From Rotaria macrura (lineage: Eukaryota; Rotifera; Eurotatoria; Philodinida; Philodinidae), in contig OENT01000954.1 in NCBI GenBank assembly GCA_900239685.1, positions 1 to 64,000 of the forward strand: a DNA stretch of 64,000 nucleotides, read 5' to 3'. Positions within the stretch are counted from its first letter, which is position 1, and the number at the start of each line of letters is the position of its first letter. This document shows, one piece after another, positions 12,586-25,177 of the stretch. Both the position numbers and the translations under genes were made by a program. Below the pieces are notes generated by a model. That model saw only the letters and a list, made by a program, of their open reading frames with translations. It had not been told where the DNA came from and did not search any database.

Positions 12586-13059
12586 ATGGTTGGATAGAAA
12601 ATTGATCTAGTGGTGTTGCAACTAATTACCTATTCATGAGATGTGCATGATAAACTGAACATGGTTAGAGCATTCACTTAGAAAGACGAATGTAAGCAAC
12701 GGGAGGAACTGCGTACTAAGTCAATGGACATGCAACCTCATATGATTGTCCATATAAGATAGATTTCCATAATATATACTTAGAAAGTCAGTGTTGTGAA
12801 TGACGACGAATGTTTTGAAATATAAGAATAGTTCGCCTAGTTATTTTTTGTTAATACGGAAAATGTTGACATGCATTTGTACTGAACAAAGAAAAGGAAT
12901 CGAGACAACATCGTTTACTTAGTTAGAAATATCGATGGATGATGTGTTCGGCGACACTACTATAATCGAAATATTCGGAAAGAATATCTAGACATAGGAA
13001 TTGGTTCGTATTATAGCCCGATAGAAAAAAAGTCAAAAGAAGTAAGTTACAAATTTATT

Positions 13060-13248
13060 TCATGGTTGGTTATGCAGATTGGTGCATGAAAAATCAATAC
13101 GAATTTTTATGGTTCCCCTTCGACGAGGGCCTGAAGTAATTATTTGACGAGAAAACGTTTCATGAAATTCGATTATATAAGGCTGAGAAAAGCTGATTTC
13201 GAAATGAATCACTGTTACACTATGCAGTAAGTTGCCTGAATAAAGTTT
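13060..13248 (-). CDS. Possible terminal exon of an unrecognised minus-strand gene
   Basis: On the minus strand a good acceptor (TTTATTCAG) is followed by about 60 codons with no stop, encoding a segment with RRRGTIKIRIDFSCTNLHNQP at its C-terminus, then TGA at 13060-13062. No partner exon with matching phase could be fixed. It lies upstream of the kinase gene on the same strand. It may be chance. Confidence 0.22.
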   Translation of the reverse strand, partial: KLYSGNLLHSVTVIHFEISFSQPYIIEFHETFSRQIITSGPRRRGTIKIRIDFSCTNLHNQP

Positions 13249-14275
13249 ATGTGATCTTTTCCAAGGCAAGCCACCCAGTGCAAAATCTGGTCACCTAATA
13301 TATGTGTTTAAGATGAATAAATTCAATACGTCTAAAACGAAGACGGTCCTGCATAATAGAAATCGACTTGAGGGTGTCAGATGTCGCTCAGATATTTGGA
13401 TGAATTATCCCACACGATTCATTAAATTCTGCTTACTCTAGAAAAAGATTATCAGTTCGTTTGAAAAACGGACTATGATTGATATAGAATCTTTCATTCT
13501 GTATCATCTCATAGATGTTACACTGTTAATAGGATTCAGTCATTTTGGTTGGATTGAATTGCTTGATTTAAGCAAGAAAAAGAAAGATTTCTTGCCATGC
13601 CCTTTCATGCATCTGTCAATAAAAATATACATGAATGGCAACATAACTACATATAGACAATCATATTGCTAAACTGATATCAAAGCAATGAGAGAACAAT
13701 GTTGATTAAAATTTATAACTAAAACGATGTCAGAACTATGAAAAAACAATTTTATTAAAATTAGTGCTAATGATCAAGCAATTATGATGAGCATTTTCAT
13801 TTGAGATTTTTCTCGTGTTCTAATGATTAATGATGATCATATATGACTCATCTGTACCTTCTAACATTTCATGTTGCAGACAAAGTTATTTCTAGCTAAA
13901 ATGATTATTGTATGTAAGGATGGAAATGAAGTATACTAACCTGTTTAAAAAAATATTCGAATGTGCGATATTTGTTGACTGGTTGATTTGTCACATGTTG
14001 ATCATCTATAAAATAAATCGGCTGTCTCACCGATAAGATAAAATATGTGAATCTATGGAGCGTGACTCTTTCACACGAATAAACAATTTTTGTTTTACCT
14101 GTAGACTTGTCTTGTTCTTTGACCACACTCTTTCTTCTCGTCTTGTCGCAAATACGTTCAGACCAAAAATCAGTAAGATAACAGATAGCATTCAAAAAGC
14201 GAAATTTTGCTTTTTTGCATATCCGTCAATGACCATAGTGAAATTAGCTAGTACACAACTGATGATATGGAAGTT

Positions 14276-14488
14276 CTATCCTTGCACAGAACACGAGATA
14301 CATCTAGAGTAAAAAATATACCTGTATTAATCAAAATGATAAGTTGCTTGGTTTCATTTTTAATGTGTAACACTTACCTTAAAGATTCCAATTCCATCAC
14401 TAGAAAATCTCTCGTACAATCAACACAAATGCCTGTACGTTTGCTGAATTGAAGTGCTTCTAAATGAAGTTGATCAAATGAGCACTTG
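14276..14488 (-). CDS. Candidate last two exons of an unrecognised gene (Cys-pair peptide)
   Basis: Minus strand. An exon at 14488-14378 has a strong acceptor (CCTTTGACAG) and a consensus donor (AAG|GTAAGT). It encodes 36 codons including CSFDQLHLEALQFSKR and GICVDCTRDFLVMELESL. A second short exon 14303-14276 (acceptor TTTACTCTAG) continues in phase to RCISCSVQG and a stop. CVDC and CISC could form a metal site. Upstream exons are unresolved. Splice consensus is good, but no family is recognised. Confidence 0.35.
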
Positions 14489-14841
14489 CTGTCAAAGGAA
14501 AAACTCTAATTTTCAATTATCGATTCAACAAACAGATATCCATGTTGGGATTGGTTAGCGTTTATTTTCGAATCGATATCTTAAGATTTCACAGTGGCTA
14601 GTTTCTATCTGTTGTAGGTATTTATCTCACTCGTATGAGAATTTATTCTTGAACTATGTTGTATGTAATTGACCGGTTCGATTGTTGATATTATAAAATG
14701 AACACTAGAGAACACTGGGAATCAAAGATTAATCAATTCTGTACTATCAGAAATTTAGTATGAGCGCCTTTTGTCATTTTTGATCTTTCATGATGTATTT
14801 TCTCTCCTTGAGCTCAAGTCAGTGTCTAAGGGTATTGATAT

Positions 14842-14997
14842 TCATTCCAATTTTCGTTGAGCGAATACTTCATAAACAGCTTCCATCAGCATCGAATGAA
14901 AAACACTCATCATAACAAAAATCGCAAGCAATAAAGCAAGGATGGTTACAAATAGAGACCTCCTCAATCTAACGAAGGCTTTCTGGTTATAATTCAT
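14842..14997 (-). CDS. Small membrane-protein ORF or terminal exon
   Basis: A 51-residue minus-strand frame from ATG to TGA encodes a basic N-terminus (QKAFVRLRRS), one clear hydrophobic segment (LFVTILALLLAIFVMMSVF) and a short tail ending FAQRKLE. It could stand alone. It could also be a last exon: AG after codon 5 is in phase 0 with the donor of an upstream open stretch at about 15142-15235, which ends SSVEVEAIHNNSP|GT and contains VWRWVRTTEVKDHFKV. No homologue is recognised. Confidence 0.3.
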   Translation of the reverse strand: MNYNQKAFVRLRRSLFVTILALLLAIFVMMSVFHSMLMEAVYEVFAQRKLE

Positions 14998-15489
14998 ATG
15001 TTGTATATTTTAAAATATGAGCACAGGAAAGAAATTTATTTTTCTTGATCGTACATTAAACATAGTTTTTCAGTATCGTATGATGAATACAATAATCAGA
15101 AGAATCAATAGAGAATTCATAAAAAAGGGAAAAAAACTACCGGAGAGTTATTATGTATAGCCTCAACCTCGACAGAAGAAACTTTAAAATGATCTTTCAC
15201 TTCGGTTGTGCGAACCCATCTCCAGACGGATATAGATATGAAAAATCGAAAACTCTACAAACATCTCGATACATTGACAACTTCAATAGAGTCTCGATTT
15301 GGGTTTGTTTGTGTTTTTAGATATTCAAATCAATACTCAAATAATTACACTTGGCATCACAGACATTACTACAAATCCTTGATTGACTTCGCCGTTATAC
15401 ACAGATCAAATCCTATTCACACGAGATAAATGTGCTGACCAGTAACACAAGTTTAAGATTAGACATCATTTTCGATTATTGGTTTCATA

Positions 15490-16105
15490 TAGGGGTGCAA
15501 CAAATCTTTAATGGATTTGGGATTTGTTACCAAATCTCTGAGGTTTGGACTTGGATTTGATTTCTGGATTTGGGGTATAGTTAGAACTGAGTTCCTAGCT
15601 GTGGATTTCGTCTATATTTGGATCACAGGATTTTTTATATTACTTTTTTCAGCTTAGATTTGGGATTCGGGATTGGCGATACGTTTGGAATTTGGGGTTT
15701 GGACTTGGATTTGGGTTTGGGTCTTAGATTTGGATTTGGACTTGGGATTTGTTTTCGATCTGACATCAGTCAAGTTTTGTAGTCGTGCTACATTGAAACC
15801 AAATCTCAATCCCAAACACAAATCCTACCCATAACGATACCGACCAAGTCCCAAATCCAAATCTAAGATACAAATCCAAATCTAAGATACAAATCCAAAT
15901 CCAAACCCAAATCTAAACAATTTTATATCAGCCTCTAAGAATTACTACTCTTCTCTCCCTTCTAAGACTTTATATTAAAAATTCTCATCAGATTTGGATA
16001 ATTTAAGACCAAGCCCAAACCCAAATCCAAATCCAAATCTCAGTCAAGAACAAATCCAAATCTATTTGCACCAAATCCAAAGGCCTTGGATTTGTTGCAC
16101 CCCTA
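15490..16105. mobile_element. hAT-like foldback MITE, 8-bp duplication GTTTCATA
   Basis: Terminal inverted repeats TAGGGGTGCAACAAATC and GATTTGTTGCACCCCTA bound a 616-bp element. GTTTCATA is duplicated at 15482-15489 and 16106-16113. The interior is made of degenerate GGATTT-type hexamers on the left half and their complement (AAATCC) on the right. The whole element could therefore fold back, and it shows strong G/C strand asymmetry. It has no coding capacity. Confidence 0.85.
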
Positions 16106-16113
16106 GTTTCATA

Positions 16114-18032
16114 TATTCGACACTTTCATCTCATCTATAGTATAGAAAAATTCTTTTCACCATTTCTTGCCTTACGAAATAAAACGAGAGATTTTCAACA
16201 TTTTTGCAAGTAAAACTATATTCAAGTGTTTCTTTAATTAATCATGAGAGTATTATCTCTCAGGCTTTTGAGAAATTTGGTAATAGAGTCTTTTCTCTGT
16301 GTTTGATAGCATAGATTGCTGATTTACATAAAGTATAAGTATGATAATCAGCAAAATAGTTCATATCAACTTTTCAGAAATAACTAAACGCTTCCGAAAA
16401 CGTTTTTTTTTCATAAACAAAACTTCCTGACGTTTTACTGTACTACGATGATGTACAGATTTACGTAAATACTTTAAGAGACATTCTTGACTTTGTAGAT
16501 GCCGAACTATTCCGTTTCTTCAAACCTTTCACATGAAAACAGAAGGCGTTGACTTTAAGTAAATCGTGTATATGTGTGGTCTATCAACGATTGCGAGCAT
16601 TTTTGGCATAACAAATTCAAATCAATATAGAAGGAACATTTTTTTTTCGATGATATAAAATCGAAAACACAACTGATCTGCGAGGTAATTTCTTCGATTG
16701 GATTCTCTCTTTCGGATCATAAAATTGTGTTATCACTTTCACGTACACTATGATATCATTGTGTCACAAGCTCGCATCAACACAGGAAATGTTTACCATC
16801 ACATGCTGATCAACGTTTTTGAGAATCATATACCTAATCTAACTGTATATTTGTAGGCTTGAGTATTATGTGTATGGATGTAGGTAAAGAGAAGACTAAA
16901 ACTCATACCCATATCCTCTTATACTTAGTCTTTGAAATTTTATAAAACGAGAAATAAAACATTCGTTTGTCTTTTCTTTATGATCTAATGTTAGTTAATA
17001 GAACATGAATTTGATGCATGCAATTAATCATTTCTTATATTTTCATGAACGTCTTGTTTGGTTGTAATTTGAGTACAAGATATATCGTTCATTCGATTCG
17101 ATTTTGTTGAGAAATTTGAACATTGTACATAAACAGCCATTACAAACCACGAAAATTTGAATGATACCCTTTTATTTTTTTTTATTACTACACGTTTTTC
17201 ATTCATTCATCTACCAAATGTAGGGACAGAGTCCGAAACGCACTGCATCTTCACGTTTAAGCAAATACTTTTTAAAGTATAAAAAGTCATATTATCTTCT
17301 TTTTACAATCGATACATAGTATTATCTCGGCTTAGACAAATAATAAAATCTGGAATTCTTCTTCAAAATTTACATTGTAAATTCTCTAAAAAAAACTAAA
17401 CGATCGAAGTCCTAATGTCATGATCATAATAACACTCTGCTGTAAAAAAAGAGTAATATCACTCTTTATACTTTAAAATGTGTTTGATGCTCAACGAAAA
17501 TATGCCCAAAGATGTAGACTGTATGCAGTTCATAAATGAATAAATTCATGCATTATTCAACAAGATAAAGCTGAAATTTGATCTAGGTTGACTTTTTGGC
17601 AATCGATTTTACCGAGCCGCTGAATGGCCAATAATACGATCATGTGATTTTGAGAGAACAATCGTTTAGAAAAATCAAGCGATTTTTTACTTCTTACACC
17701 TCGTTGCTAGTAGTGCATGTTGTTATTCATTTAAAGAAAAAATTGTTCTCAATCTTTGTTTACATTTATAGAACTAGAGAAAAAGAAAAAACTTCTCGTG
17801 TTTGTGTTACAATACACAACTCGAATTTCAGCTTTGTACGGTCTGTCTCAAATTATTCTTTTATCAGACAAAACGTGACTATGATAATGAATGTGATGCT
17901 GATTTTTATTTTTATGTAAGACATCTCTAAAAAAAAAAGAACTACTTAAGTATGATTCTTCAAGTTTTTATCTCGTTTATAATTAGATCTGAGTACAATT
18001 TTTGAATTAATTGAGACACATCGAATTCTTCT
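16114..18032. other. Intergenic, nothing recognised
   Basis: AT-rich sequence with random-looking short frames. A reverse-strand AATAAA (TTTATT at 17905-17910) lies 123 nt beyond the stop of the cysteine peptidase gene and may be its polyadenylation signal. Confidence 0.35.
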
Positions 18033-19810
18033 TTAGTAATTTTCCGAACTGAAAAAACCACGGTTGCCTCCTGATGGATTGCAATCACTATCATCTTCAT
18101 CGTAATTTGTTTGTTGACCAGAGTATGAATCGTTTCCTAAAATGAAAATCTCAATACATTATTTAATAAAGATAACTTGGACGTTCGTTATAGCAATCGA
18201 AGTATGATTCACCACTGCATGAAGATTTGTTAGATACGAACAATTCTCGAGCATTGAAAACTATTGTAATTTCATTTGACACTATGGACTGACATGAAAA
18301 ATTCATAGCTTGATTTTTTAACCTACGTATTTCTCTAAGTGAATTCAAAATTTCTTTCTAAATCATGTCATAAATACTCCTGTAGATTACATAGCAAATT
18401 AAAAAAATCAACATAGAATTTTTTTACATATCTTCCTCTTTCATCTAGTACTTCGAATTTTTCTATATTACTATTATTGACATTCTATACGAAGGATAGT
18501 AGAATTGTTTGCAGTTTATCTTTGATCGTACAAAAGTTTAACAAGTGATTTTTCTTTAATGATATTGTATTTGTCTTCTCTTGATCAACACAAAAATGAA
18601 ATAACATTTACCGTTACCATCATCATCATCCCAATCTTCAATCGTACGATTGTCGTCGTTATCATCATCATCATCATGATTATCATTCTGTTGATAATCA
18701 ATCGGATCGTCTTGATCCCAATGATCTTGACCAAAATCTTCAGTTGCTACTCTTCGAACAGTCCAAACATCAAAACAATAATCTGTATTTGTTATATAAT
18801 CGTACGGTATGTAACAGTATCCTTTATCGCCCTAGACGACGAGCAAAAATATGAATGAAAAACAAAATCATTTTATCTCACCCAATCTTCGCCCCATGAA
18901 TTTCGAACAATAAATGACTGTGATTGATCACTATAACCAACGGCTAATAATGCATGACTAGAAGTTTTAAAAAAAACACATCAATAAATATCTTCATGTT
19001 CATCTATCGATTTGATCAATGAAAAAACAGACTTTCCATGTGCTTGTCGACTACGCTCAGATGCACTAGGCATAGGTACGATACCCGTTTGAGTTGCTTG
19101 GTCAAATGATGCAAAGAGTTTTAAACCGAATGCAAATGGAAAACCTTGTGCCAAACATGATTTCATTTCGTATAAATCAATATTAACTTGGAGAGCTCCC
19201 GTAATCTTATGATCTTTTGCTTGATCATATGCCTCGTCACTTGGACGTGTATCTACCATTGAAATATCATACGGCCAAATCGATTCAAGACAAGTACCGT
19301 ACTCTTCAAGTGCTTCGATAACATCTGCCATTGAACATCCCGTATCAGATACATAATCACTACCACCACCTTTGACACGACCATTATAGTAGATAAATAA
19401 ACGGCTAACATCAGTATTGTTACCATTCTTTTTCTTTGTCAAATATTCATATGCACCTAAAAATACGGAGAAATTTTTCAATTGATTGAAAATAAAAGAT
19501 TTTTCTATATTACCAGCAAGACAGTTTGCCGTACTGATAGAAAGAAAAATAAATATGTGATAGTTAAACCGAAGAAGTAACTCAAATAAAATATTTCTTA
19601 CCAACTACCGATTCGCGATTGATCTTCGACCGGTGTCATATCTTGTCGTAGATCAACCTTGGGAGGTAGTTGGTCAGCCTTATAAATAAGATGATCCGAA
19701 AATGCTTGGCATAGTCGATGTTTATGTGGTAAATGTGTCGAAGGGATAATACCGTTCAGACGAAATTTTCTATTTTTATATCGATTTAGTAAAAATTTTT
19801 TTAATGGCAT
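18033..19810 (-). CDS. Papain-fold (C1) cysteine peptidase of the GSCTAN type
   Basis: Six minus-strand exons fit in phase: 19810-19602, 19533-19514, 19456-19033, 18957-18882, 18831-18612 and 18136-18033. They give 350 residues. The enzyme would cleave peptide bonds with a Cys-His pair. The mature-like region starts PPKVDLRQDMTPVEDQ (oxyanion Gln about 64), followed by IGSC-TANCLAGAYEYL (catalytic Cys about 70). His is in NHALLAVGY (about 219) and Asn in VRNSWGEDWG (about 237). GSCTAN instead of GSCWAF is typical of C1 peptidases of bacteria, archaea and some protists, not of animal cathepsins, so bacterial ancestry is possible. There is no obvious signal peptide and only a short N-terminal extension. 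The C-terminus is a long Asp-rich tail (HDDDDDNDDN) unusual for the family. Exon 2 is only 20 nt, and the catalytic Cys codon is split by intron 1. Confidence 0.85.
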
Positions 19811-20918
19811 ACCTTCCGATTCAAAAAACGTTGATTCTCAAAACAAGAAGAAAATCTAGTTGTCGTTAACAGTGTTATTCTGTCGGCACAACGTCTTGCG
19901 TGACTTACTTTCTCTTACAAACTATAGAAACAAGAAAAATATATATAACTTATATATGTTATTTTTCTCTTTTTCTCTCCGGCAATGTTTAATTATCAAT
20001 GCTGAGCACGCCGTTCTCGAACGGCCGTCTCTTTTATTTTTCATTCGTTCCTTCTCATCTTTTATCTATGATCATTTCTTTTTTCTTCTACTAACAGTTA
20101 AATAAGCGAAGAAAACAGAACATAAAGGTCACATAATTCAACAAATCATGATTGAATTTAGCCCAAAAACAAATCCCAATCAATGATCTTAGCAATATAA
20201 ATCATATAGCTTTTCATGGTTGTTCCTCTGTGATGTAAAAATAAAATTTCATCTTACTAGATGATTCATTCTCTTGAATTAGGTAAGTAAGAATGTAACA
20301 CTTCGTAATCAGTATCGAACATGAATCGAATTTTTTATTTGTGATAGATTAGAGTGAAGTCAAGTATATCAATAGTAGATAATCAAATAGCCGATTCAGA
20401 ACTAGATTTATTCATGTATGCTATAGTTAAATATTCATTTGTATCTTTTACATTCTAATTCAAAAATGAAAGTAAAAATAAACCGGTGGATACAGGAGGA
20501 GTTGGGTATCTTCAAGCAATCATGATTTTCTTGAGCGTAAATAGAAAAATAAACTCTTATAAGGATCTAGTAATTGAAGTTGATCGGATGTCTATTGATT
20601 AAGAAATACGAAATATTCAAAATCAATGTAGACAGATTGAGTTTGCAACAATAATAAACCTTGTCGATAGACTAACATACTCTTTATGCTAACCAATTGG
20701 AATCGAATCCATCAGCGTAATCAACGTTAGAAAATATTAATTGTCGTAATATTTTCTCTTCGAATTTATATGGAAGAAGAAACAATGAATAAGGAATGGT
20801 TCATCTATTTCCATGTATTCAATAGCATTGTCTTTGTATGAAATTCAATTATACTACATACATAAACACAACTGACAGTGTTCACGTTGTGAAAGGTGCT
20901 TTGTTACGGAGTTCGGCT
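19811..20918. other. Intergenic, nothing recognised
   Basis: No supported gene or repeat. Short frames only. Confidence 0.35.
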
Positions 20919-21549
20919 TTAAACATTGTGTACACGTTTTCTTTTCCTGAAGTACGTGCCGGTGGGAAGGAAACGATTGTTACTTTTGGAGTCTTCCTTG
21001 TTTTTAGCCGAAATCACATTTTGATTAGGAAAGTAGCCATAAAATGAAAATCGACGTTCTCGCACTGTTAAAGATGTCATATTCATTTTTTCTGCGCTCA
21101 AACAATTTCCCAGCGTCACACTTTCTTCCGCAACTCCTACTTTTTTATCGATAAACTGATTGCAAGAAAAAAAAAGATTAAAAAACAATTAAAAAAATGA
21201 ATATCATCTTATTTTTCGTGGGAAACATTCAGTAAACATTTCCATAAAACTATTAAAGGGCGTTGCGTATAACAAAATAAAACATTGAAATGACGTATAT
21301 ATGGCCCTACAGAGATAAATCGTGAAAAACCATGAACGAAGTATCACTGTGATGCCTGCATTTAAAAAAATAATCACGAATGTCTGATGTTGACAGTTTT
21401 AGTTTATCATCTGTTGATAAATTGAATGGTTTTATAGCTACATCTGTAAGGACTTCGCTATCTTTAACATCCATTGAATCTGGGCATGAAAATTATCTGA
21501 TCATTTAAATATTGTTTTGTTGTCTACCTATTCCAATATAAATATTCAT
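20919..21549 (-). CDS. Possible small three-exon gene, unrecognised
   Basis: Minus-strand exons 21549-21528, 21479-21331 and 21155-20919 join in phase to about 135 residues. Exon 1 starts at ATG (MNIYIG) and follows an AG, so further 5' exons are possible. Exon 2 includes DVKDSEVLTDVAIKPFNLST and SDIRDYFFKCRHHSDTSFM. Exon 3 has an excellent acceptor (pyrimidine run then CAATCAG) and encodes KKVGVAEESVTLGNCLSAEK and RERRFSFYGYFPNQNVIS, ending KRKRVHNV. The exon 2 donor (ATG|GTTTTT) is weak. A stronger-looking CT|GTAGGG nearby breaks the frame. No family is recognised. The amino-acid make-up looks coding. Confidence 0.4.
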
Positions 21550-21555
21550 GATGGT

Positions 21556-24500
21556 CTGAGAAGAAACATCATTTCACTTCTCTCAACGTATTCAATGTAA
21601 CTAGGAAGTGGGAATGTTTTTAATCCCTTGCTTATTTTTACTTATTCGCCGCGTTGGACTATTGTTGATATAGATTCTTAATCTTCTTCTCTTTCCCACT
21701 AAACATGAGACGAAAATTTCCCCATTATACCTATGTGAACTAGTGTTCATAACACAAAACAATAACAAAAAATAAAATCTTATTTCACTACTCTCTAATA
21801 CTGAGGAGTGAAGCAAGCCTAATTTTAGTAATATTTTAAAGTTTATTTCCTTAATTTGAAAGCACAAAAAGAAAAAAACTTTCGTGCGTTTAGAACTCAC
21901 GACAGAGAATGTAGAATTGTGAGCAAACAGCAACACTATAGTTAATTTTATAATGAATTAAATGCAATTCAAGAATAACTGATGTTGAACGTTGAGGATA
22001 TTGATTAAATATTACAAGATCTAATTCATGATTTTAACTATCAAGTAGCATTCGTTTTGTTTTAACAACATTTTCCATTGATGAATATTTGAAAGATTTA
22101 TTTAAGCATCACTTGAAGACAATAAATTTATTAGCGATATTCTAGAAGACAATCAATGTGATTGTAAAGCAAAACTGAAAGAACAGTTTCCAACCACAGT
22201 CAACCTTGTATCTAGTACCCAACTTGGAGCATGGGTACGGATACTGATTTGAGATCATACCTGAACCCGTTTCGACAGAGAATTAAATATCGACCTTTAA
22301 CAGATTTAAAATTTTTCAAACTTTTACTGGTATAAAATTTTACTAAGAGAATATGACCCAGTAATTGAAGAATATTGGCAGGAAAAATGAACTTTCAGAA
22401 AGGTGACCATATATTTTCGTATTGGAAAAAGTATTCGTCGATATATCAATAAGTATGAAAGATACATATATACTTCCCAGAGGAAATCAACAGGATCATG
22501 AATCACTTGATGTATTGATTTTGCGATGAAATCACTTCTTGTTCTTGTTGGTAAAAAGTAAAACGTTGAAATCTGTACTACGATTGAAAGTATCTTCTGT
22601 ATTTTGGTTTTGTCCGAGTACAAAGGATCGACATGTGCAGTAAACGATCATTTTTTCAGTTACCCAAAAATAATCAACAAGTCCCATCCGAGTCGTCATG
22701 AAAGAATTCATACTTCTCAATTGTAGTGGCTTAAGATACTCTTTTGATATTTTTTTGCCTATATGATTAATAAGTTTTATGATCTGAAAAATCGACTCAT
22801 TTCCTTCGATAATATTTGTGATAATATTACTAGGTACTATCGGATCCAGAAATCAATGGATTCGGACATTTTCCGATTCATTTTCGATAGGAACCTGCGA
22901 CCTTGCAGTATTCGGTACTGGAGCGAGGAGAGCGTATATCCAGGGATCTTAATTTTCATTAGTCTCGAATTTAACCAATCAGGTTAATTCCTCAACTCGC
23001 CTGGAAAAAACAGTGGTATTCTATGCAGAAAATATTCTTCTTCAATCTACACAAAGTCCAATTAAAAATATTTCTGACTGATTAGAGGTCTCCTGGCCAA
23101 TATCGAGAAATATCCAAGTGCCTTGATTTCACAAACCGATAGTAATTTAACTTATCAGTACTTTGGATTCTGCATTGAATAAAATGAATATTTTGACAAA
23201 TCTTCCACTTTTGAAGTCTTACTTGTTTTTTCATGAAAATCTTTATGGTATTGTGTCGATTTAATGCCTATTTTACTTGAAAAACGTTTCCTAGTTAATG
23301 AAATCTAGCTTTCTCTAGTCTCACTTGTTCTTTTTCGAGCAACCAAATCACTATTCGATTCTTGTCTGACGATATCAAAACATGTTTTTATGTCATTTTA
23401 ACTAATTCGAAGTACATTCAATAGTAATGAACTTACCATGATCTTGTACCTTTTTCTCATTTATTACCATCGCGTTTCTCGTGATTCATCTCAGGATATA
23501 TGACGACAGTTGATTCATGTGAAGAAAATCGATAAAGAATTATGCATTCATGTTTCTTCTATTATTAGGCGGTGACAAGATACTTTGTTAAGCGCTTGCC
23601 CTTTTCAAGTGTAATCCCATGAAATCCGTTTATGCATATAACGTCGACTATATTTGTCATTTTAAAAATCACGCTTCTGAATCACTGAATTGGCGAATAG
23701 TTACATCATTCTTCTTCCGTACGATTACTACTCGATTGAGAAGAATTTACATGACTAAAGCAAATGATTCGTATACTTTCTTTTTCCACAATTGTTTAAT
23801 CGAAATTTCGTTTCCTACCATCAGTCATACATTTTAGATTATTCGAGAATAATAATTTGTTGCCCTTAACGTTTCACTTAGTTATACTCTTATTACTTGA
23901 GGAAGCGCCAAAGTTTGTTCTTTCTGTCCACCTCTTCAAATAGATAAGACCTATCTTGCACATACATATTAATGTGTTTTCGATTCTGATTATTTGGAGA
24001 TTGTATGACAAATATATATGCTTCTTCTCGTTTATATTAAAGAGCGCCGTTAGAAATCGTCTTCATTAATGATTCTTTGCTTAATCTTCGTGATTTCGTC
24101 AGTATTCGATGAAGTCGGGTTTGTTCCTTGTTTTCAGCGGCGCCGAAGAAATGTTGTGTGCACTTATATCATTCGACTGTTTTCCATCATCAAAGATTTG
24201 TTTTGGTTCGTAATTAATAATTTTTTTACCTTGCTGCATTTCCTTTAACCTTTGATTTGTAACTCTCTAATGTTCATTTAGAGTTGAGAGTTACTAGCAA
24301 CGTGAACGTATCTTTCAACTGCGTTATCGGACGCAGTATACGATATGGGGAAATTCATATACATATTCAAAAACAAATATTGAAGCGAGAAGTAAAAGTA
24401 CGAATATAGCACATTAAATTGTGATAGATCAAGCCATCTATCATCGAAGATAAATTGTGCTACGATTTGTTTCCCCGCTGAAATATGATTAAATAACAGA

Positions 24501-25177
24501 ATAGGCTTCGCCTTTCAGCCTGTCTTCTTGCAACTTTAATTAGTTATACAAAAACCGTGTCTGTAGAAATACGTATATGGAACTTCAATAAGTTTATTGT
24601 AGTACGATGAAATCATAAACTTCGTGTTAGTGAATCGAACGCCTACAAGTTGTATTATATCAGTTAGTACGACTCTGTTTAATGACACTGTGATGCATCT
24701 TATTTATATTTCATAACTTCTCTCCACGTCGATATTTTCGATTTCAATAAATACTTATCAATCTTGAGTATCGATGATCAAATCTCAAGTCTGAAAAACC
24801 TATAGCAGAATGCTGAAAATTGATTCAACTTGATTGAAACAGATATTTTCAAGACACATCGTAGAAACAAGTTGTTCAATAATTTCCTGCTTGCTACTTT
24901 TTTGTCATTCTGAACAACAAACATTATTAGTTGTTATTTCCATTAGAAAAAAAGGACATAAGGTTGACAAGAATCAAGATTAAATATATTGAAACATTTA
25001 GAGTTGATTCTATTTACATGGAACAGCTGAAGAAATTGACTTGTTTGAGGTCTATTAAAACTTTGAATTTGGATGATGAAAACCTTCGACAAACATTTTT
25101 CTATGAATAAATCCTGTTGTTTTTAAGAAAAAAAGAGACTGAGAAATTTGTCTCGATAGCTATCGCTATTCATCGCC
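21556..25177. other. Intergenic, no supported gene
   Basis: Long AT-rich stretch. Two overlapping minus-strand frames at 22324-22720 have a somewhat protein-like composition (for example MGLVDYFWVTEKMIVYC), but they lie in different phases without clear splice sites. Nothing else is recognised. Confidence 0.3.

Noticed and set aside
13905..14195. 96-codon minus-strand frame containing FLNAICYLTDFWSERICDKT
   Set aside because: A donor (ACAG|GTAAAA) follows its first part, but no convincing acceptor precedes it and its phase does not match the neighbouring exon candidate.
20680..20790. Minus-strand open stretch ending YADGFDSNWLA
   Set aside because: Only about 38 codons, no acceptor and no partner exon.
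22324..22720. Overlapping minus-strand frames of 99 and 62 codons
   Set aside because: Composition is only mildly protein-like, the frames conflict, and no splice sites or family support them.
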